The notes below the pieces were generated by a model, which was given only the letters and a program-made list of their open reading frames with translations, searched no databases and was not told the DNA's origin. A stretch of 64,000 nt of DNA from Micromonospora echinospora (GTDB taxonomy: Bacteria > Actinomycetota > Actinomycetes > Mycobacteriales > Micromonosporaceae): contig NZ_LT607413.1 of the NCBI RefSeq assembly GCF_900091495.1, forward strand, positions 6,463,001 to 6,527,000, written 5' to 3'. Every line of letters begins with the position of its first letter. Within the stretch, counting starts at the first letter, position 1. The position numbers and the translations under genes are program-made. Shown here one piece after another: positions 8,807-18,010 of the stretch.

Positions 8807-9513
8807 CAGCCGTCCTCCCCGCGCCGCGCGGTCAACGCGAAGCGGTAGCGGTCGCCGCGGTAGTACGACACGGCCAGCTCGACCGCCCGGCCCCGCCCGT
8901 CGAACCCGATCCGCCGCACCTCCAGCAGCGCGGCGACCGGCGGGATCTCCAGCAGCTCGCACTGACGCGGGGTGGGCACCACTGCGGCGATCATCTGCTG
9001 GGCGACGACGACCTGCACCTGGTAGCGGTCCCGCATGGTCTCGTAGAGCGGGCCGTCGAGGTTCTCCACCAGCAGGCCGGGGAAGAGGTCCGCCGGCAGG
9101 TGCACCTCCTCCAGGCACATCGGCGCGCCGTCGGCCATCCGCAGCCGCTCCACCCGGTAGAGCAGCGAGCCCTCCGGCAGGCCGAGCTCTGCGGCGAGGG
9201 TGTCCCGGGCGACCACCGCGTCGGCGTCGAGCATCTTGCTGCTCGGGGTCAGGCCCCGGGCCCGCATGTCCTCGGTGAAGCCGCTCAGGCTGGTGCCCTT
9301 GGCGATGCGGGTGTCGGAGACGAAGGTGCCCTGACCCCGGATCGTGTAGATCAGGCCGTCGGTGGTGAGTTCCCGCAGCGCCTGCCGCAGCGTGGTCCGG
9401 CTGACCCCCAGTTCCTCGGCGAGGTCCCGCTCGCGGGGCAGGGCGGTGTGGGCCTCCATGTCCGCCACCCGGCTGCGCAGCACGGTCCGGATCTGGCTCA
9501 GTTTGGTGGTCAT
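8806..9513 (-). CDS. GntR/HutC family transcriptional regulator with UTRA domain
   Basis: A 235-residue regulator. Residues 1-70 are a GntR winged helix (LPRERDLAEELGVSRTTLRQ, ending GQGTFVSD), and residues 85-235 are a UTRA ligand-binding domain with the usual LPEGSLLYRVERLR and MCLEEVHLP segments. This subfamily includes NagR/DasR regulators that bind phosphorylated amino sugars. Since it lies within the operon, between the epimerase and the FAD oxidoreductase, it most likely controls the operon itself, perhaps through the palindrome near 17651. Start and stop both overlap neighbours by 4 bases (ATGA). Confidence 0.9.
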   Translation of the reverse strand: MTTKLSQIRTVLRSRVADMEAHTALPRERDLAEELGVSRTTLRQALRELTTDGLIYTIRGQGTFVSDTRIAKGTSLSGFTEDMRARGLTPSSKMLDADAVVARDTLAAELGLPEGSLLYRVERLRMADGAPMCLEEVHLPADLFPGLLVENLDGPLYETMRDRYQVQVVVAQQMIAAVVPTPRQCELLEIPPVAALLEVRRIGFDGRGRAVELAVSYYRGDRYRFALTARRGEDG

Positions 9514-10199
9514 CGTGACTCCACGGGGACATGCGGGCATGCGGACGCGAACCGGCGGGTGGTGTGCACCGGGTCGGAGATGGCGGTGCCGACGACGACG
9601 GTCCACGCACCCCCGTCGAAGGCGGCCGCGACCTGGGCAGGGGTACGGTACCGCCCCTCGGCGACGACCGGAACCGGGCACCATCGGCTGATCGCGGCGA
9701 CCAGGTCGACGTCCGGCCCGTCCGGCACCGTCGCGCCGGTGTAGCCGGCGAGGGTGGTCCCGACGAGGTCGGCTCCCGCGTCGACCGCGGCGAGGGCGGA
9801 GTCCACACTGTCCACGTCGGCCATGAACAGCGCCCCGCCGGCGTGGGTGGCGGCGATCAGGTCGGCCAGCCGCTCCCCGCCGGGCCGGGGCCGGTCGGTG
9901 GCGTCCGCGGCCACGATCTGCGCACCGGCGCCGGTCAGCGCGTCCACGTCCGCCCGGCTGGGCGTGATGTAGACCGGGCTGCCCGGGACGTTCCGCTTGA
10001 CCAACCCGACGACCGGCACCCCGAGGGTGACCATGGCCCGCACGTGCGCCACCCCCTGACCGCGCAGCCCGGCCGCGCCGCCGAGCACCGCCGCGGTCGC
10101 CATCGCCATCATGTGCGCGGTGTCCAGGAACGGGCTCCGGGGGTCCTGCGCCTGGCACGAGACGACCAACCGTCCCCGGATGGCCTCGGCCACGTTCAT
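9510..10199 (-). CDS. nanE: Putative N-acetylmannosamine-6-phosphate 2-epimerase
   Basis: A 229-residue TIM-barrel protein of the NanE family, which converts ManNAc-6-phosphate to GlcNAc-6-phosphate in sialic acid catabolism. Visible family features are the VVSCQAQDPRSPF N-terminus, the catalytic lysine in GLVKRNVPGSPVYITP, the LFMADVDS strand and the VVAEGRYRTP segment with the catalytic Glu and Arg, followed by the phosphate-binding VVVGTAISDP. The length matches the family. It overlaps the kinase gene upstream (ATGA at 10196) and the GntR gene downstream. No NanA lyase, NagA or NagB is encoded nearby, so the entry compound may be ManNAc or a derivative rather than free sialate. Confidence 0.85.
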   Translation of the reverse strand: MNVAEAIRGRLVVSCQAQDPRSPFLDTAHMMAMATAAVLGGAAGLRGQGVAHVRAMVTLGVPVVGLVKRNVPGSPVYITPSRADVDALTGAGAQIVAADATDRPRPGGERLADLIAATHAGGALFMADVDSVDSALAAVDAGADLVGTTLAGYTGATVPDGPDVDLVAAISRWCPVPVVAEGRYRTPAQVAAAFDGGAWTVVVGTAISDPVHTTRRFASACPHVPVESR

Positions 10200-11158
10200 C
10201 GCTTTCCTGCCCTTTCCTCGATATCACAGTGGACGACCAGTCCGGTGAACAGCGTCCCCCCGGTGGGGCGGGCGCAGAGCGCCAGGGCGCCCGCGAGCGG
10301 GTCGGCCGTGGCGGTGACCGGACGGGCGTACGGCGCTCCGACGCGCAGCGCCCGGGTGAAGGTCGGCAGCAGCAGGTCGGCGGCGGCGAACACGCCGCCG
10401 GTCCCGGCCACCGGCACGTCCGCGCCGGCCAGGCCGGTCCGGCGCAGCGCGGCCACCGCCGAGTCGGCCAGCAGCACGCCGGCCCGCCGCCAGACCGACC
10501 GGGCGTCCGGGTCGCCAGCGCGGGCCAGCTCCGCCACGGCGCCGGCGAACCCGGCGAGCTGCTCGGGCGTGGGTGGCTGCTCCCGCCAGCGGGCCGGCAG
10601 GGTCTCCAGCGGACCGAAGGTGGCCACGGCGGCGTCGAGCAGGGGTCCCGCCCGGTCCCGGTCCCGCTGCCGCAGGGCCCGCCGGAGCGCGGCCCGCCCG
10701 ATCCAGTGGCCGGAGCCCCGGTCCCCCAGGGCGGCTCCCCAGCCGTCGACCCGGGCGGTCCGCCCGTCGGGCGCGGCGGCCAGCACCACCACGCCGGTGC
10801 CGGCCGCGACCACCGCGCCGGGCACCGGCCCGAGCGCGCCGAGGTAGGCGGTGACGCTGTCGTCGGCGACGTGCAGCGTGCCGCGCAGTCCCCGGTCCCG
10901 CAGCCGGCTCCGGAGGTCGTCGGTCGACGGCGTCCGGCCGTTGAGGCCGGTCATGCCGACACCGACCGCGACTGGCCCGTCGGGCGCCGGCCCGAGGTCG
11001 GCCAGGGCCGCGCCGACCGCGTCGGCGATCCGCGCGGCCGGCTGCCCCGACCAGAATCCGGGGGTACGGGCATGACCGGTGCGCCCGTCGTGGTGGGCGA
11101 CCGCGCGACAGCCGCCCTGCCCCAGGTCGACGCCGATCCGCACGGGTGCGCCGCTCAC
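10196..11158 (-). CDS. BadF/BadG-type ATPase, probable N-acetylglucosamine/N-acetylmannosamine kinase
   Basis: A 320-residue kinase of the ASKHA fold (BcrAD/BadFG family, which includes eukaryotic-type GlcNAc kinases). The phosphate 1 motif IGVDLGQGGCRA is at the N-terminus, the phosphate 2 region is AAGTGVVVLA, and the family signature WGAALGDRGSGHWIGRAAL is present. With the NanE-type epimerase directly downstream, it probably phosphorylates an imported N-acetylhexosamine (ManNAc is the simplest guess) to feed the epimerase. The GTG start at 11158 overlaps the stop of the ABC ATPase gene (GTGA). Confidence 0.8.
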   Translation of the reverse strand: MSGAPVRIGVDLGQGGCRAVAHHDGRTGHARTPGFWSGQPAARIADAVGAALADLGPAPDGPVAVGVGMTGLNGRTPSTDDLRSRLRDRGLRGTLHVADDSVTAYLGALGPVPGAVVAAGTGVVVLAAAPDGRTARVDGWGAALGDRGSGHWIGRAALRRALRQRDRDRAGPLLDAAVATFGPLETLPARWREQPPTPEQLAGFAGAVAELARAGDPDARSVWRRAGVLLADSAVAALRRTGLAGADVPVAGTGGVFAAADLLLPTFTRALRVGAPYARPVTATADPLAGALALCARPTGGTLFTGLVVHCDIEERAGKR

Positions 11159-12180
11159 CGCGACGGCTCCGGCTCGACGTCCGTCCGGCCGGCCAGGCTC
11201 GCCTCGGCGAAGTGGCAGGCGACCTGCCGGCCGGCGACGGTCCGCAACTCGGGCACGGCCTCGGCGCAGTACGGCTGGGCGAGCGGGCACCGGGTGCGGA
11301 ACCGGCAGCCCGAGGGCGGGGCGGCGGGCGAGGGCACCTCGCCGCGCAGCACGATGCGTTCGGTCGGCGGGCCGGCCCAGGGGCGCGGCACCGGGGCCGC
11401 CGAGATCAGCGCCCGGGTGTACGGGTGGGCCGGTTCGTCGTAGACGGTGGCGGCCGGTCCGGTCTCCACGATCCGGCCCAAGTACATCACCGCGACGTCG
11501 TCGCTGACGTGCCGCACCACCGACAGGTCGTGCGCGATGAACAGGTAACCCAGGCCAAGGTCGTCGCGCAGGTCGGCGAGGAGGTTGAGCGTCTGTGCCT
11601 GGACCGAGACGTCCAGCGCGCTGACCGGCTCGTCGCAGACCACGATCCGGGGCGACAGGGCCAGGGCCCGGGCGATGCCGACCCGTTGCCGCTGGCCGCC
11701 GGAGAGCTGGTGCGGGTAGCGGTCGGCCAGCTCGGCGGCGAGTCCCACCCGGGCGAGCAGGTCGGCCGTGCGGGCGGCCCACCGCTCCCGGGGCAGCAGC
11801 CCCCGGTGGGCCCGCCAGCCCTCGCTGACGATGAAACCGACCGTCTTGCGGGGGTTCAGCGAGGAGTACGGGTCCTGGTAGACCATCTGGATGTCGCGGG
11901 TGAGGCGGCGACGCCGGGTGGTGTCGGCGGTGTCGATGCGCTCGCCGCCGTACCAGATCTCGCCGCCGCTGGGACGGCGCAGGCCGACGATCGTACGGGC
12001 CAGGCTGGACTTACCGCAGCCGGACTCCCCGACCAGCCCCAGGGTGCGGCCGGTGGTCACGGTGAGGTCGAGATTCTCGACGGCACCGATCTGCGGGGCC
12101 CGGTGGAGCAGCCCGCGCCGGCCGCCGGGGTAGACGACCCGGAGCTGCCGGACCTCAAGCCGCGTCTCGGGTGTGGACAC
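11155..12180 (-). CDS. Oligopeptide/dipeptide-type ABC transporter ATPase (DppF-like)
   Basis: A 341-residue nucleotide-binding subunit. It has Walker [10 protein letters not shown], a Q-loop ([13 protein letters not shown]), signature [13 protein letters not shown], Walker [12 protein letters not shown] and the switch His in FIAHDL. The C-terminal oligo_HPY region ends with a Cys-rich segment ([14 protein letters not shown]) as in Opp/Dpp ATPases that carry an iron-sulfur cluster. It pairs with the DppD-like ATPase, whose gene overlaps it by 26 bases. Opp/Dpp-type importers are not limited to peptides; in Haemophilus ducreyi a transporter of this type (SatABCD) carries sialic acid. Confidence 0.92.
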   Translation of the reverse strand: MSTPETRLEVRQLRVVYPGGRRGLLHRAPQIGAVENLDLTVTTGRTLGLVGESGCGKSSLARTIVGLRRPSGGEIWYGGERIDTADTTRRRRLTRDIQMVYQDPYSSLNPRKTVGFIVSEGWRAHRGLLPRERWAARTADLLARVGLAAELADRYPHQLSGGQRQRVGIARALALSPRIVVCDEPVSALDVSVQAQTLNLLADLRDDLGLGYLFIAHDLSVVRHVSDDVAVMYLGRIVETGPAATVYDEPAHPYTRALISAAPVPRPWAGPPTERIVLRGEVPSPAAPPSGCRFRTRCPLAQPYCAEAVPELRTVAGRQVACHFAEASLAGRTDVEPEPSR

Positions 12181-13177
12181 CGGTCACCACCTCCTCGGCG
12201 TAGTGGCAGGCGGAAAGCTGGCCGGGGGCGATCTCCCGCAGCGCCGGCCGATCGGTGCGGCACCGGGGCCGGGCCAGCGGGCAGCGGGGGTGGAAGGCGC
12301 ACCCGGCGGGCATCCGGTGCGGGGCCGGGGGCATGCCGTCGATCGGGGTCAGCCGGGCACCGGCGTGTTCCGGGGTGGGGATCGAGTTCATCAGTCCCCG
12401 GGTGTAGGGGTGGGCGGGGGTGTCGTAGACGGTGCGCAGCGGCCCCGTCTCGACGACGGAGCCGGCGTACATGACCGCGACCCGGTCGGCCACGTCGGCC
12501 ACCACGCCGAGGTCGTGGGTGATGAGGATCATCGCCATCCCGTTGGCCCGACGCAGCTCGCGCAGCAGGTCCATGATCTGCGCCTGCACGGTCACGTCCA
12601 GGGCGGTGGTCGGCTCGTCGGCGATCAGCAGGCGGGGGCCGAGGGCGAGCGCCATGGCGATCACCACCCGCTGGCGCATCCCGCCGGAGAACTGGTGCGG
12701 GTAGTCGCGGGCGCGCTGGGCGGCGTGCGGGATGCCGACCTGTTCCAGGCCGGCCACCGCCCGCGCCCACGCCTGGCGGCGGGACACGCCCCGCCGTACC
12801 CGGTAGAGCTCGGCGATCTGGTCGCCGACCCGTACCACCGGGTTGAGCGCGCTGAGCGAGTCCTGGAACACCATGGCGAACTCGGTGCTGCACAGCTGGC
12901 GGGTGCGCCGTACCGGCAGGGCGGTCAGTTCCTCGCCGTCGTAGCGGATGGTGCCGCGGGCGATGGTGGCGCTGTGCCGGGGCAGCAGCGCCATCACCGC
13001 GCGGACGGTTACCGACTTGCCGGACCCGGACTCGCCCAGGATGGCCAGGGTCTCCCCGGCGTCCACGTGGAACGAGACGCCGTTGAGCACCGGGTGGGTG
13101 CCGAGCGGGCCGTCGAAGGAGACGACGAGGTCGTCGACGCTCAACAGCGGTTGCCGGGTGGGCGGTGATGCCACCAT
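12155..13177 (-). CDS. Oligopeptide/dipeptide-type ABC transporter ATPase (DppD-like)
   Basis: A 340-residue nucleotide-binding subunit, the partner of the DppF-like ATPase. It shows Walker [11 protein letters not shown]-loop [12 protein letters not shown], signature [15 protein letters not shown], Walker [13 protein letters not shown] and the [12 protein letters not shown] oligo_HPY motif, then a C-terminal Cys segment ([14 protein letters not shown]). It is the fifth gene of the operon, 27 bases after the binding-protein gene. Confidence 0.92.
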   Translation of the reverse strand: MVASPPTRQPLLSVDDLVVSFDGPLGTHPVLNGVSFHVDAGETLAILGESGSGKSVTVRAVMALLPRHSATIARGTIRYDGEELTALPVRRTRQLCSTEFAMVFQDSLSALNPVVRVGDQIAELYRVRRGVSRRQAWARAVAGLEQVGIPHAAQRARDYPHQFSGGMRQRVVIAMALALGPRLLIADEPTTALDVTVQAQIMDLLRELRRANGMAMILITHDLGVVADVADRVAVMYAGSVVETGPLRTVYDTPAHPYTRGLMNSIPTPEHAGARLTPIDGMPPAPHRMPAGCAFHPRCPLARPRCRTDRPALREIAPGQLSACHYAEEVVTGVHTRDAA

Positions 13178-13204
13178 CGCAGGTCCTCCGGGTCCGGTGC
13201 CGGG

Positions 13205-14716
13205 TCAGCCGAGCGAGACGCCGGCGAAGTCGGGCAGGTCGTTGGGGGTCGGGGTGAAGCCCTGCACGCCCTTGCGCAGCACGACGTTGCCGCTGAGGTC
13301 GAGCGGGAAGATGCCCACCGCGTCGGCCCAGATGATCTTTCCGGCCTGGGCGTACAGCTCGGCGCGCCGGTTCTGGTCGATCTCGCTACGGGCCTGGAGC
13401 AGGATCTTGTCCAACTCCGGGTTGGCGTAGCCGTTGCGCTTGGCGGTGGAGAGGTAGAGCCGCGCCAGGGTGAAGTCGGCGTCCCCGGTGATCGTGCTGC
13501 CGGTGGTCATGGTGCTGTCCCAGTCGAGCTTGAGCAGCCGGTCGAGCCAGGTGGCCCGCTCCAGTTCCTGGGGCTTGACCACGATGCCGACCTTGGCCCA
13601 GTCGCTGATCATCGCGTCGGCAAAGGAGTTGCCGTTGGTGCAGCAGCCGGTGCTCCACATCATGGTGGTGGTGAAGCCGTTCGGGAAGCCGGCCTCGGTG
13701 AGCAGCTGCTTCGCGCGGGCCGGGTCGTAGCCGTACGGGCTCTGCTTCGCCGCGCCGAACACCGCCTCAGGCAGCGGCCCGGCGGCGGGGGTGCCGGCCT
13801 GGTCGAAGAGGGACTTCGTGATGGTGTCGAGGTTCAGGGCGTGCCACATGGCCTGCCGGACCCGGGGGTCGGTGAACGGCTTCCGGGAGCTGTTGAACCA
13901 GATGTAGTAGTTGGCGTACGTGGGGAACGAGGTGACGGTGAGCCGGTCGTCGTCACGCAGCCCGGTGAGCTGGTCCGGCGGCAGCCCCCAGGTGACGTCG
14001 ATCTCGTCGTTCTCCAGCGCGGTGACCCGGCCGGAGATCTCCGGGATGTACCGGTAGGAGATCTTCTCCAGCTTCGGACGCTCACCCCGGTACGCGTCGT
14101 TGCGCACCAGCTCGACGCTCTGCCCGGCGGTGAACGAGGCGACCTTGAACGGGCCGGTGCCGTACGGGGCGGTGAAGAAGCTCTGGTCGCCGAGCTTGGC
14201 CGCCGGGGCGATCCAGACCAGGGTGAGGTTGCTCAGCACGGTGCCGAGCGCCTCGCTGGTGCGGATGGTCAGGGTGCGCTCGTCCGGGGTCTCGACCGCG
14301 GCGACGGCGGCCCAGAGTCCGGCCAGCGGTCCCTTACCGTCGATCAGGGCCTGCACGGACGCCTTGGCGTCGGCGCTGGTCAGCGGGGTGCCGTCGGCGA
14401 AGGTGACGCCGCTGCGCAGGGTGAACTGCCAGGTCAGCGGGTCGGGGTTGGTCCACTTCTCGGCGAGGTTCGGCACGATCTCACCGTCCCGCCGGGACAC
14501 CAGGGTCTCGAAGACCTCCTGCACGACGGTGAGGGTGGGCTGGTCGGCGGAGTTCGCGGCGTACGGGTTGAGCGAGACCACCGGGGTCGGGTTGGCCACC
14601 CGCAGGGTGGTCCGGCCGGCGGTGTCGCCGCCGGTGTCGCTGTCGAAGGAGCAGGCGGTGAGGGTGAGGACGGCGGCCATGGCCAGCGCGCCGAGGCGGG
14701 CCTTCGGGTTTCTCAT
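13205..14716 (-). CDS. Family 5 extracellular solute-binding lipoprotein
   Basis: A 503-residue SBP_bac_5 protein. The N-terminus is a lipoprotein signal (basic start, hydrophobic core, lipobox LTAC with Cys22). The mature part follows the family: NPTPVVSLNPYAANSADQPT, the WQFTLRSGVTFADGTPLTSADAK ligand-domain motif near residue 105, and APYGTGPFKVASF. It delivers the substrate to the permease pair encoded directly downstream. The gap to the DppC gene is 27 bases, so it belongs to the same transcript. Confidence 0.9.
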   Translation of the reverse strand: MRNPKARLGALAMAAVLTLTACSFDSDTGGDTAGRTTLRVANPTPVVSLNPYAANSADQPTLTVVQEVFETLVSRRDGEIVPNLAEKWTNPDPLTWQFTLRSGVTFADGTPLTSADAKASVQALIDGKGPLAGLWAAVAAVETPDERTLTIRTSEALGTVLSNLTLVWIAPAAKLGDQSFFTAPYGTGPFKVASFTAGQSVELVRNDAYRGERPKLEKISYRYIPEISGRVTALENDEIDVTWGLPPDQLTGLRDDDRLTVTSFPTYANYYIWFNSSRKPFTDPRVRQAMWHALNLDTITKSLFDQAGTPAAGPLPEAVFGAAKQSPYGYDPARAKQLLTEAGFPNGFTTTMMWSTGCCTNGNSFADAMISDWAKVGIVVKPQELERATWLDRLLKLDWDSTMTTGSTITGDADFTLARLYLSTAKRNGYANPELDKILLQARSEIDQNRRAELYAQAGKIIWADAVGIFPLDLSGNVVLRKGVQGFTPTPNDLPDFAGVSLG

Positions 14717-14743
14717 GTGTCATCCGTTCCGCTGGCGGGGGAG

Positions 14744-15676
14744 TTACCGGGTGGAGAGGTTCGGGTCGGAGCGGTCCCGCAGTTCGTCACCGAGCACGCC
14801 CGCGCAGACCACGAAGAGCGCGAGGACCAGCCCGGGCAGGGTGGCGATCCACCAGGCGCTGGCCAGGTGGTCGCGGCCGTTGGCGATGGTGGTGCCCCAG
14901 CTCGGGGTGCCGGGCGGGATGCCGAGCGACAGGAAGCTCAGCGACGCCTCGGCGACGATGACGAAGCCCAGTTGGACGGTGGCCACGACGAGCACCGGGC
15001 TGAGCACCGCCGGCAGCACGCAGTGCCGCACGACGTGCCACGGCCCGGCGCCCAGGGTGCGGGCGGCGTTGGCGAAGTCCCGGGACCGGGTGGCGAGGGT
15101 CTGCGCCCGGGCGACCCGGGCGAAGACCGGCCAGGTAGTGATGGAGAGGGTGAGCACCACGTTGGTGACGCTGGAGCCGAGCACGCCGGCGACGAAGACG
15201 GCGAGCAGGATGGAGGGGAAGGCGAGCTGGATGTCGGCCAGCCGCATCACCACCGCGTCGACCAGGCCGCCCAGGTAGCCGCAGAGCACGCCGAGCGCGG
15301 AGCCGACGGTGCCGGCGAGCAGCAGGGTGGCCGCGCCGACCAGCATGGACACCCGCGCGCCCTGCATGATCTGGGCGAGCAGGTCCCGGCCGACCTGGTC
15401 GGTGCCGAGCAGGGCCAGGCTGCCGTCGGCGAGCCGGCTGCCCGGCGGGAGCAGCCGGTCGGTGACCGAGGTGGCGATCGGGTCGTACCGCGCGACCATC
15501 GGCCCGAACACCCCGGCGACGAGGTACGCCGCGATGACTCCCAGGGGTGTCCAGAGCCGCAGCCGGCGACGACGGCGTCGGGCGGGGGTGCCGGCCGGGG
15601 GTGGCGTGCCGGTCGGGGTCTCCGCCGGTGCGGGCGCCACGTCGGTCAGCGGGGTGCCGGGGACGGCGCCGGTCAT
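14744..15676 (-). CDS. ABC transporter permease (DppC-like)
   Basis: A 310-residue inner-membrane permease with an N-terminal Pro/Arg-rich cytoplasmic tail, a first membrane segment (LGVIAAYLVAGVFGPMVA) and five further helices. The cytoplasmic loop has the EAA-like segment RDFANAARTLGAGPWHVVRH that contacts the ATPases. An ATG at 15685 is in frame, but it abuts the GAGGAG ribosome binding site; the ATG at 15676 has a normal spacing and is preferred. Confidence 0.9.
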   Translation of the reverse strand: MTGAVPGTPLTDVAPAPAETPTGTPPPAGTPARRRRRRLRLWTPLGVIAAYLVAGVFGPMVARYDPIATSVTDRLLPPGSRLADGSLALLGTDQVGRDLLAQIMQGARVSMLVGAATLLLAGTVGSALGVLCGYLGGLVDAVVMRLADIQLAFPSILLAVFVAGVLGSSVTNVVLTLSITTWPVFARVARAQTLATRSRDFANAARTLGAGPWHVVRHCVLPAVLSPVLVVATVQLGFVIVAEASLSFLSLGIPPGTPSWGTTIANGRDHLASAWWIATLPGLVLALFVVCAGVLGDELRDRSDPNLSTR

Positions 15677-15689
15677 GTCGACCATCTCC

Positions 15690-16613
15690 TCAGACGCTCT
15701 CGCGGACCCGGGGGTCCAGCCGGACGTACAGCAGATCGACCACCAGGTTGATGACGATGAAGATGGCCGCGACCGTGATCACGCAGGCCTGGACGATGGA
15801 GTAGTCCCGGGCGGCGATGGCGTCGGTCATCAGCCGGCCCACGCCGGGCCAGGCGAAGACGGTCTCCACGATCACCGCGCCGCCGAGCAGGCTGCCGAAC
15901 TCCAGGCCGGCGACGGTGACCACCGGCAGCAGCATGGTCCGCATCGCGTGGGAGCCGACGACCCGCCACTCGGACAGTCCCTTGGCCCGGGCGGTGACCA
16001 CGTAGTCCTCGTGCAGCACGTCGAGCAGTCCGCTGCGGACCAGCCGCAGCACCACGCTGAGCAGCGGCAGGGCCAGGGTGACGGCGGGCATCACCATGGC
16101 CGCCGGTGAGGACGCCCCGGAACTGGGCAGCAGGTGCAGGAACCGGGAGAAGACCAGGATCAGCATGATGCCGACCCAGAACGAGGGCAGCGACTGGGTG
16201 AGCATGGACAGCACGGAGACCGTCCGGTCGACGAGCCCGCCGGGGCGGGTCGCGGCCAGCACCCCCAGGGCGAAGCCGACCACCAGGGCGATGGCGAAGG
16301 CGGTGAGCGACAGCGCGGCCGTGGCGCTCAGGTGGCTGAGCACCAGGTCCACCGCGCTGCCGCCGAGCCGGAAGGACTCGCCGAAGTCGAACGCGGCGGC
16401 CCGTTGGAGGAACCGGACGTACTGCACGGGCAGCGCGGCGTCCAGGCCGTACTCCCGGCGCAGCGCGTCGACGGCCGCCGGGTCGGCGTCGGGGCCGAGC
16501 ACGGCGGTGGCCGGGTCCCCGTCGACCGCCCGCATGGCGAAGAACACCACGGTCGCGGCGCCGAAGAGGACCAGCACCGAGATGGCGAGCCGGCGGATGG
16601 CGTAGCGCAGCAT
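15690..16613 (-). CDS. ABC transporter permease (DppB-like)
   Basis: A 307-residue permease of the OppB/DppB family. The N-terminal helix and the DPATAVLGPDADPAAVDALR segment match the conserved periplasmic region of DppB. The cytoplasmic loop DYVVTARAKGLSEWRVVGSHAMR is the EAA motif. It follows the oxidoreductase gene by 9 bases and precedes the DppC gene closely, so both permeases are co-transcribed. Confidence 0.92.
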   Translation of the reverse strand: MLRYAIRRLAISVLVLFGAATVVFFAMRAVDGDPATAVLGPDADPAAVDALRREYGLDAALPVQYVRFLQRAAAFDFGESFRLGGSAVDLVLSHLSATAALSLTAFAIALVVGFALGVLAATRPGGLVDRTVSVLSMLTQSLPSFWVGIMLILVFSRFLHLLPSSGASSPAAMVMPAVTLALPLLSVVLRLVRSGLLDVLHEDYVVTARAKGLSEWRVVGSHAMRTMLLPVVTVAGLEFGSLLGGAVIVETVFAWPGVGRLMTDAIAARDYSIVQACVITVAAIFIVINLVVDLLYVRLDPRVRESV

Positions 16614-16622
16614 GTCCGGTCC

Positions 16623-17618
16623 TCAGCCGGCGGTTGGTGGTGTCGACGCCGGGTCGGCGGCCAGGGCCGCCTCGATGCCCTCGACGATCGCGACGGCGGC
16701 CCGGCCCTCCTCGCCGCTGACCGGGGTGGGTCCGCCGGTCAGCGCGGCGTCCGCGAACGCCTCCAGCTGGGTGCGCAGGTTGTACGCGCCGCCGGGGCCG
16801 CGGCTGGGCCAGAAGTACGTGTCCAGGTAGCTGGCCGTGCCCTGACGCTGGGCGTAGAGCAGGTCGTTGTGGGAGAGGTCCATCTCCAGCAGGCCGTGCT
16901 CGCCGACGATCCGCAGCCCCGCGTCGGCCCGGGAGGGGCGGGAGTGCGGCAGCGTCCAGGTGTTCTCCATGGTGCCGATCGCCCCGTCGTCGAAGCGGAC
17001 GGTGGCGTGCACGACGTCGTGGCTGGGCGAGAGGACCTTGCGGCCGACCGCGCCGGTGACCTCGACCTCGCGTCCGGTGACGAACCGCAGCAGGTCGGCG
17101 TCGTGGATGCCGAGGAACCAGGCCACCGAGGTGCGGTCCCAGATGCCCGCGCCGACCGCCTGGGAGGTGCAGCGCCAGACCTTGACGTGCCAGATCTCGC
17201 CGAGTTCGCCGGAGCGCACGATCTCGCGCAGCCGGGTCACGCGGGGGTCGAAGCGCAGGATGTGGCCGATCGTCAGGGCGTCGGGGTCGGGCCGGCCGGC
17301 GAGGATCCGGTCGCAACTGGCGGTGGAGAGGGCCATCGGCTTCTCCAGCAGCACCCGCCGGCCGGCGGCGAGCGCGGCGAGCGTCGCGTCCTCGTGCAGG
17401 TGGTCGGGGGTGCAGATGCTCACCGCGTCGACCTCGTCGAGCAGGTCCGTGATGTCCGGGACGGCCCGGACCCCGAGGGTGTCCACGGCCCAGTCGCGGT
17501 TGCGGGGTGCCGGATCGGCGACGGCGACCAACTCGACCTGCCGCATCTCGCGCAACGCGCGGGCGTGCAGCTGGCCCTGGACACCGATTCCGACCACACC
17601 GATCCTGAGGCGGTCCAC
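16623..17618 (-). CDS. Gfo/Idh/MocA family NAD(P)-dependent oxidoreductase
   Basis: A 331-residue two-domain dehydrogenase and the first gene of the operon. The Rossmann motif GVVGIGVQGQLHARAL is at the N-terminus and the conserved EKP motif (LLEKPMALS) at about residue 95. The C-terminal sheet domain has the GHILRFDPRV and IHDADLLRF segments, the latter with the usual catalytic-face His and Asp. The family oxidises or reduces sugars and related polyols; one member is the 2,7-anhydro-sialate oxidoreductase of gut bacteria, which fits the NanE-type neighbour but is not proven here. The GTG at 17618 follows a GGGAGG site. Confidence 0.88.
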   Translation of the reverse strand: MDRLRIGVVGIGVQGQLHARALREMRQVELVAVADPAPRNRDWAVDTLGVRAVPDITDLLDEVDAVSICTPDHLHEDATLAALAAGRRVLLEKPMALSTASCDRILAGRPDPDALTIGHILRFDPRVTRLREIVRSGELGEIWHVKVWRCTSQAVGAGIWDRTSVAWFLGIHDADLLRFVTGREVEVTGAVGRKVLSPSHDVVHATVRFDDGAIGTMENTWTLPHSRPSRADAGLRIVGEHGLLEMDLSHNDLLYAQRQGTASYLDTYFWPSRGPGGAYNLRTQLEAFADAALTGGPTPVSGEEGRAAVAIVEGIEAALAADPASTPPTAG

Positions 17619-17629
17619 GCCAGGCCTCC

Positions 17630-17680
17630 CATAGTTGCGTACCAATGTAAAGCTAGGTGTGTACCTAGCTCGCATAGTTG
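17630..17680 (-). promoter_or_regulatory. Operator-like palindrome flanked by direct repeats in the operon promoter
   Basis: A perfect inverted repeat AGCTAGGT-GTGT-ACCTAGCT lies at 17651-17670. It is flanked by two direct copies of CATAGTTG (17630-17637 and 17673-17680), 43 bases apart, or about four helical turns. This AT-richer block lies just upstream of the first operon gene and is the best candidate for the binding site of the operon's own GntR regulator. The exact -10 and -35 boxes are unclear. Confidence 0.6.
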
Positions 17681-17699
17681 TACACCTGATCACCGCACC

Positions 17700-18010
17700 T
17701 GGCAAGACTCGAGATTCGCCTGCTCAGCGGCCATCTCGCGGCCGAAAGGACCGCGCGTCGACCCACGACACGGTGGGCCATCGATGGCGCCGGAAGGCAC
17801 AGAGAGGTGGTGGGGACGGGTTCTCACGATGGGTGACCGTCCGACGGATGGCACCGTCCCCGGAGTTTCCCTTCGCTCGACACCCGGATACGCGACACCG
17901 CCGTCGAGCAGGGGTCGCGGGTCGTCGACGAGCTTCGGCGCGAGGAACCACCGCTCACGCAGAGTGCCTGGCGCGGGCAGGGGTACAGAGCAAAGGGCGC
18001 GGGGATGGAC
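17700..18010. other. Non-coding stretch, no gene recognised
   Basis: About 310 bases between the upstream promoter block and the 3' end of the hydrolase gene. Small open frames exist in several frames, but none has a recognisable protein, a good ribosome binding site or the codon pattern of the neighbours. No tRNA or strong hairpin was seen. Confidence 0.6.
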
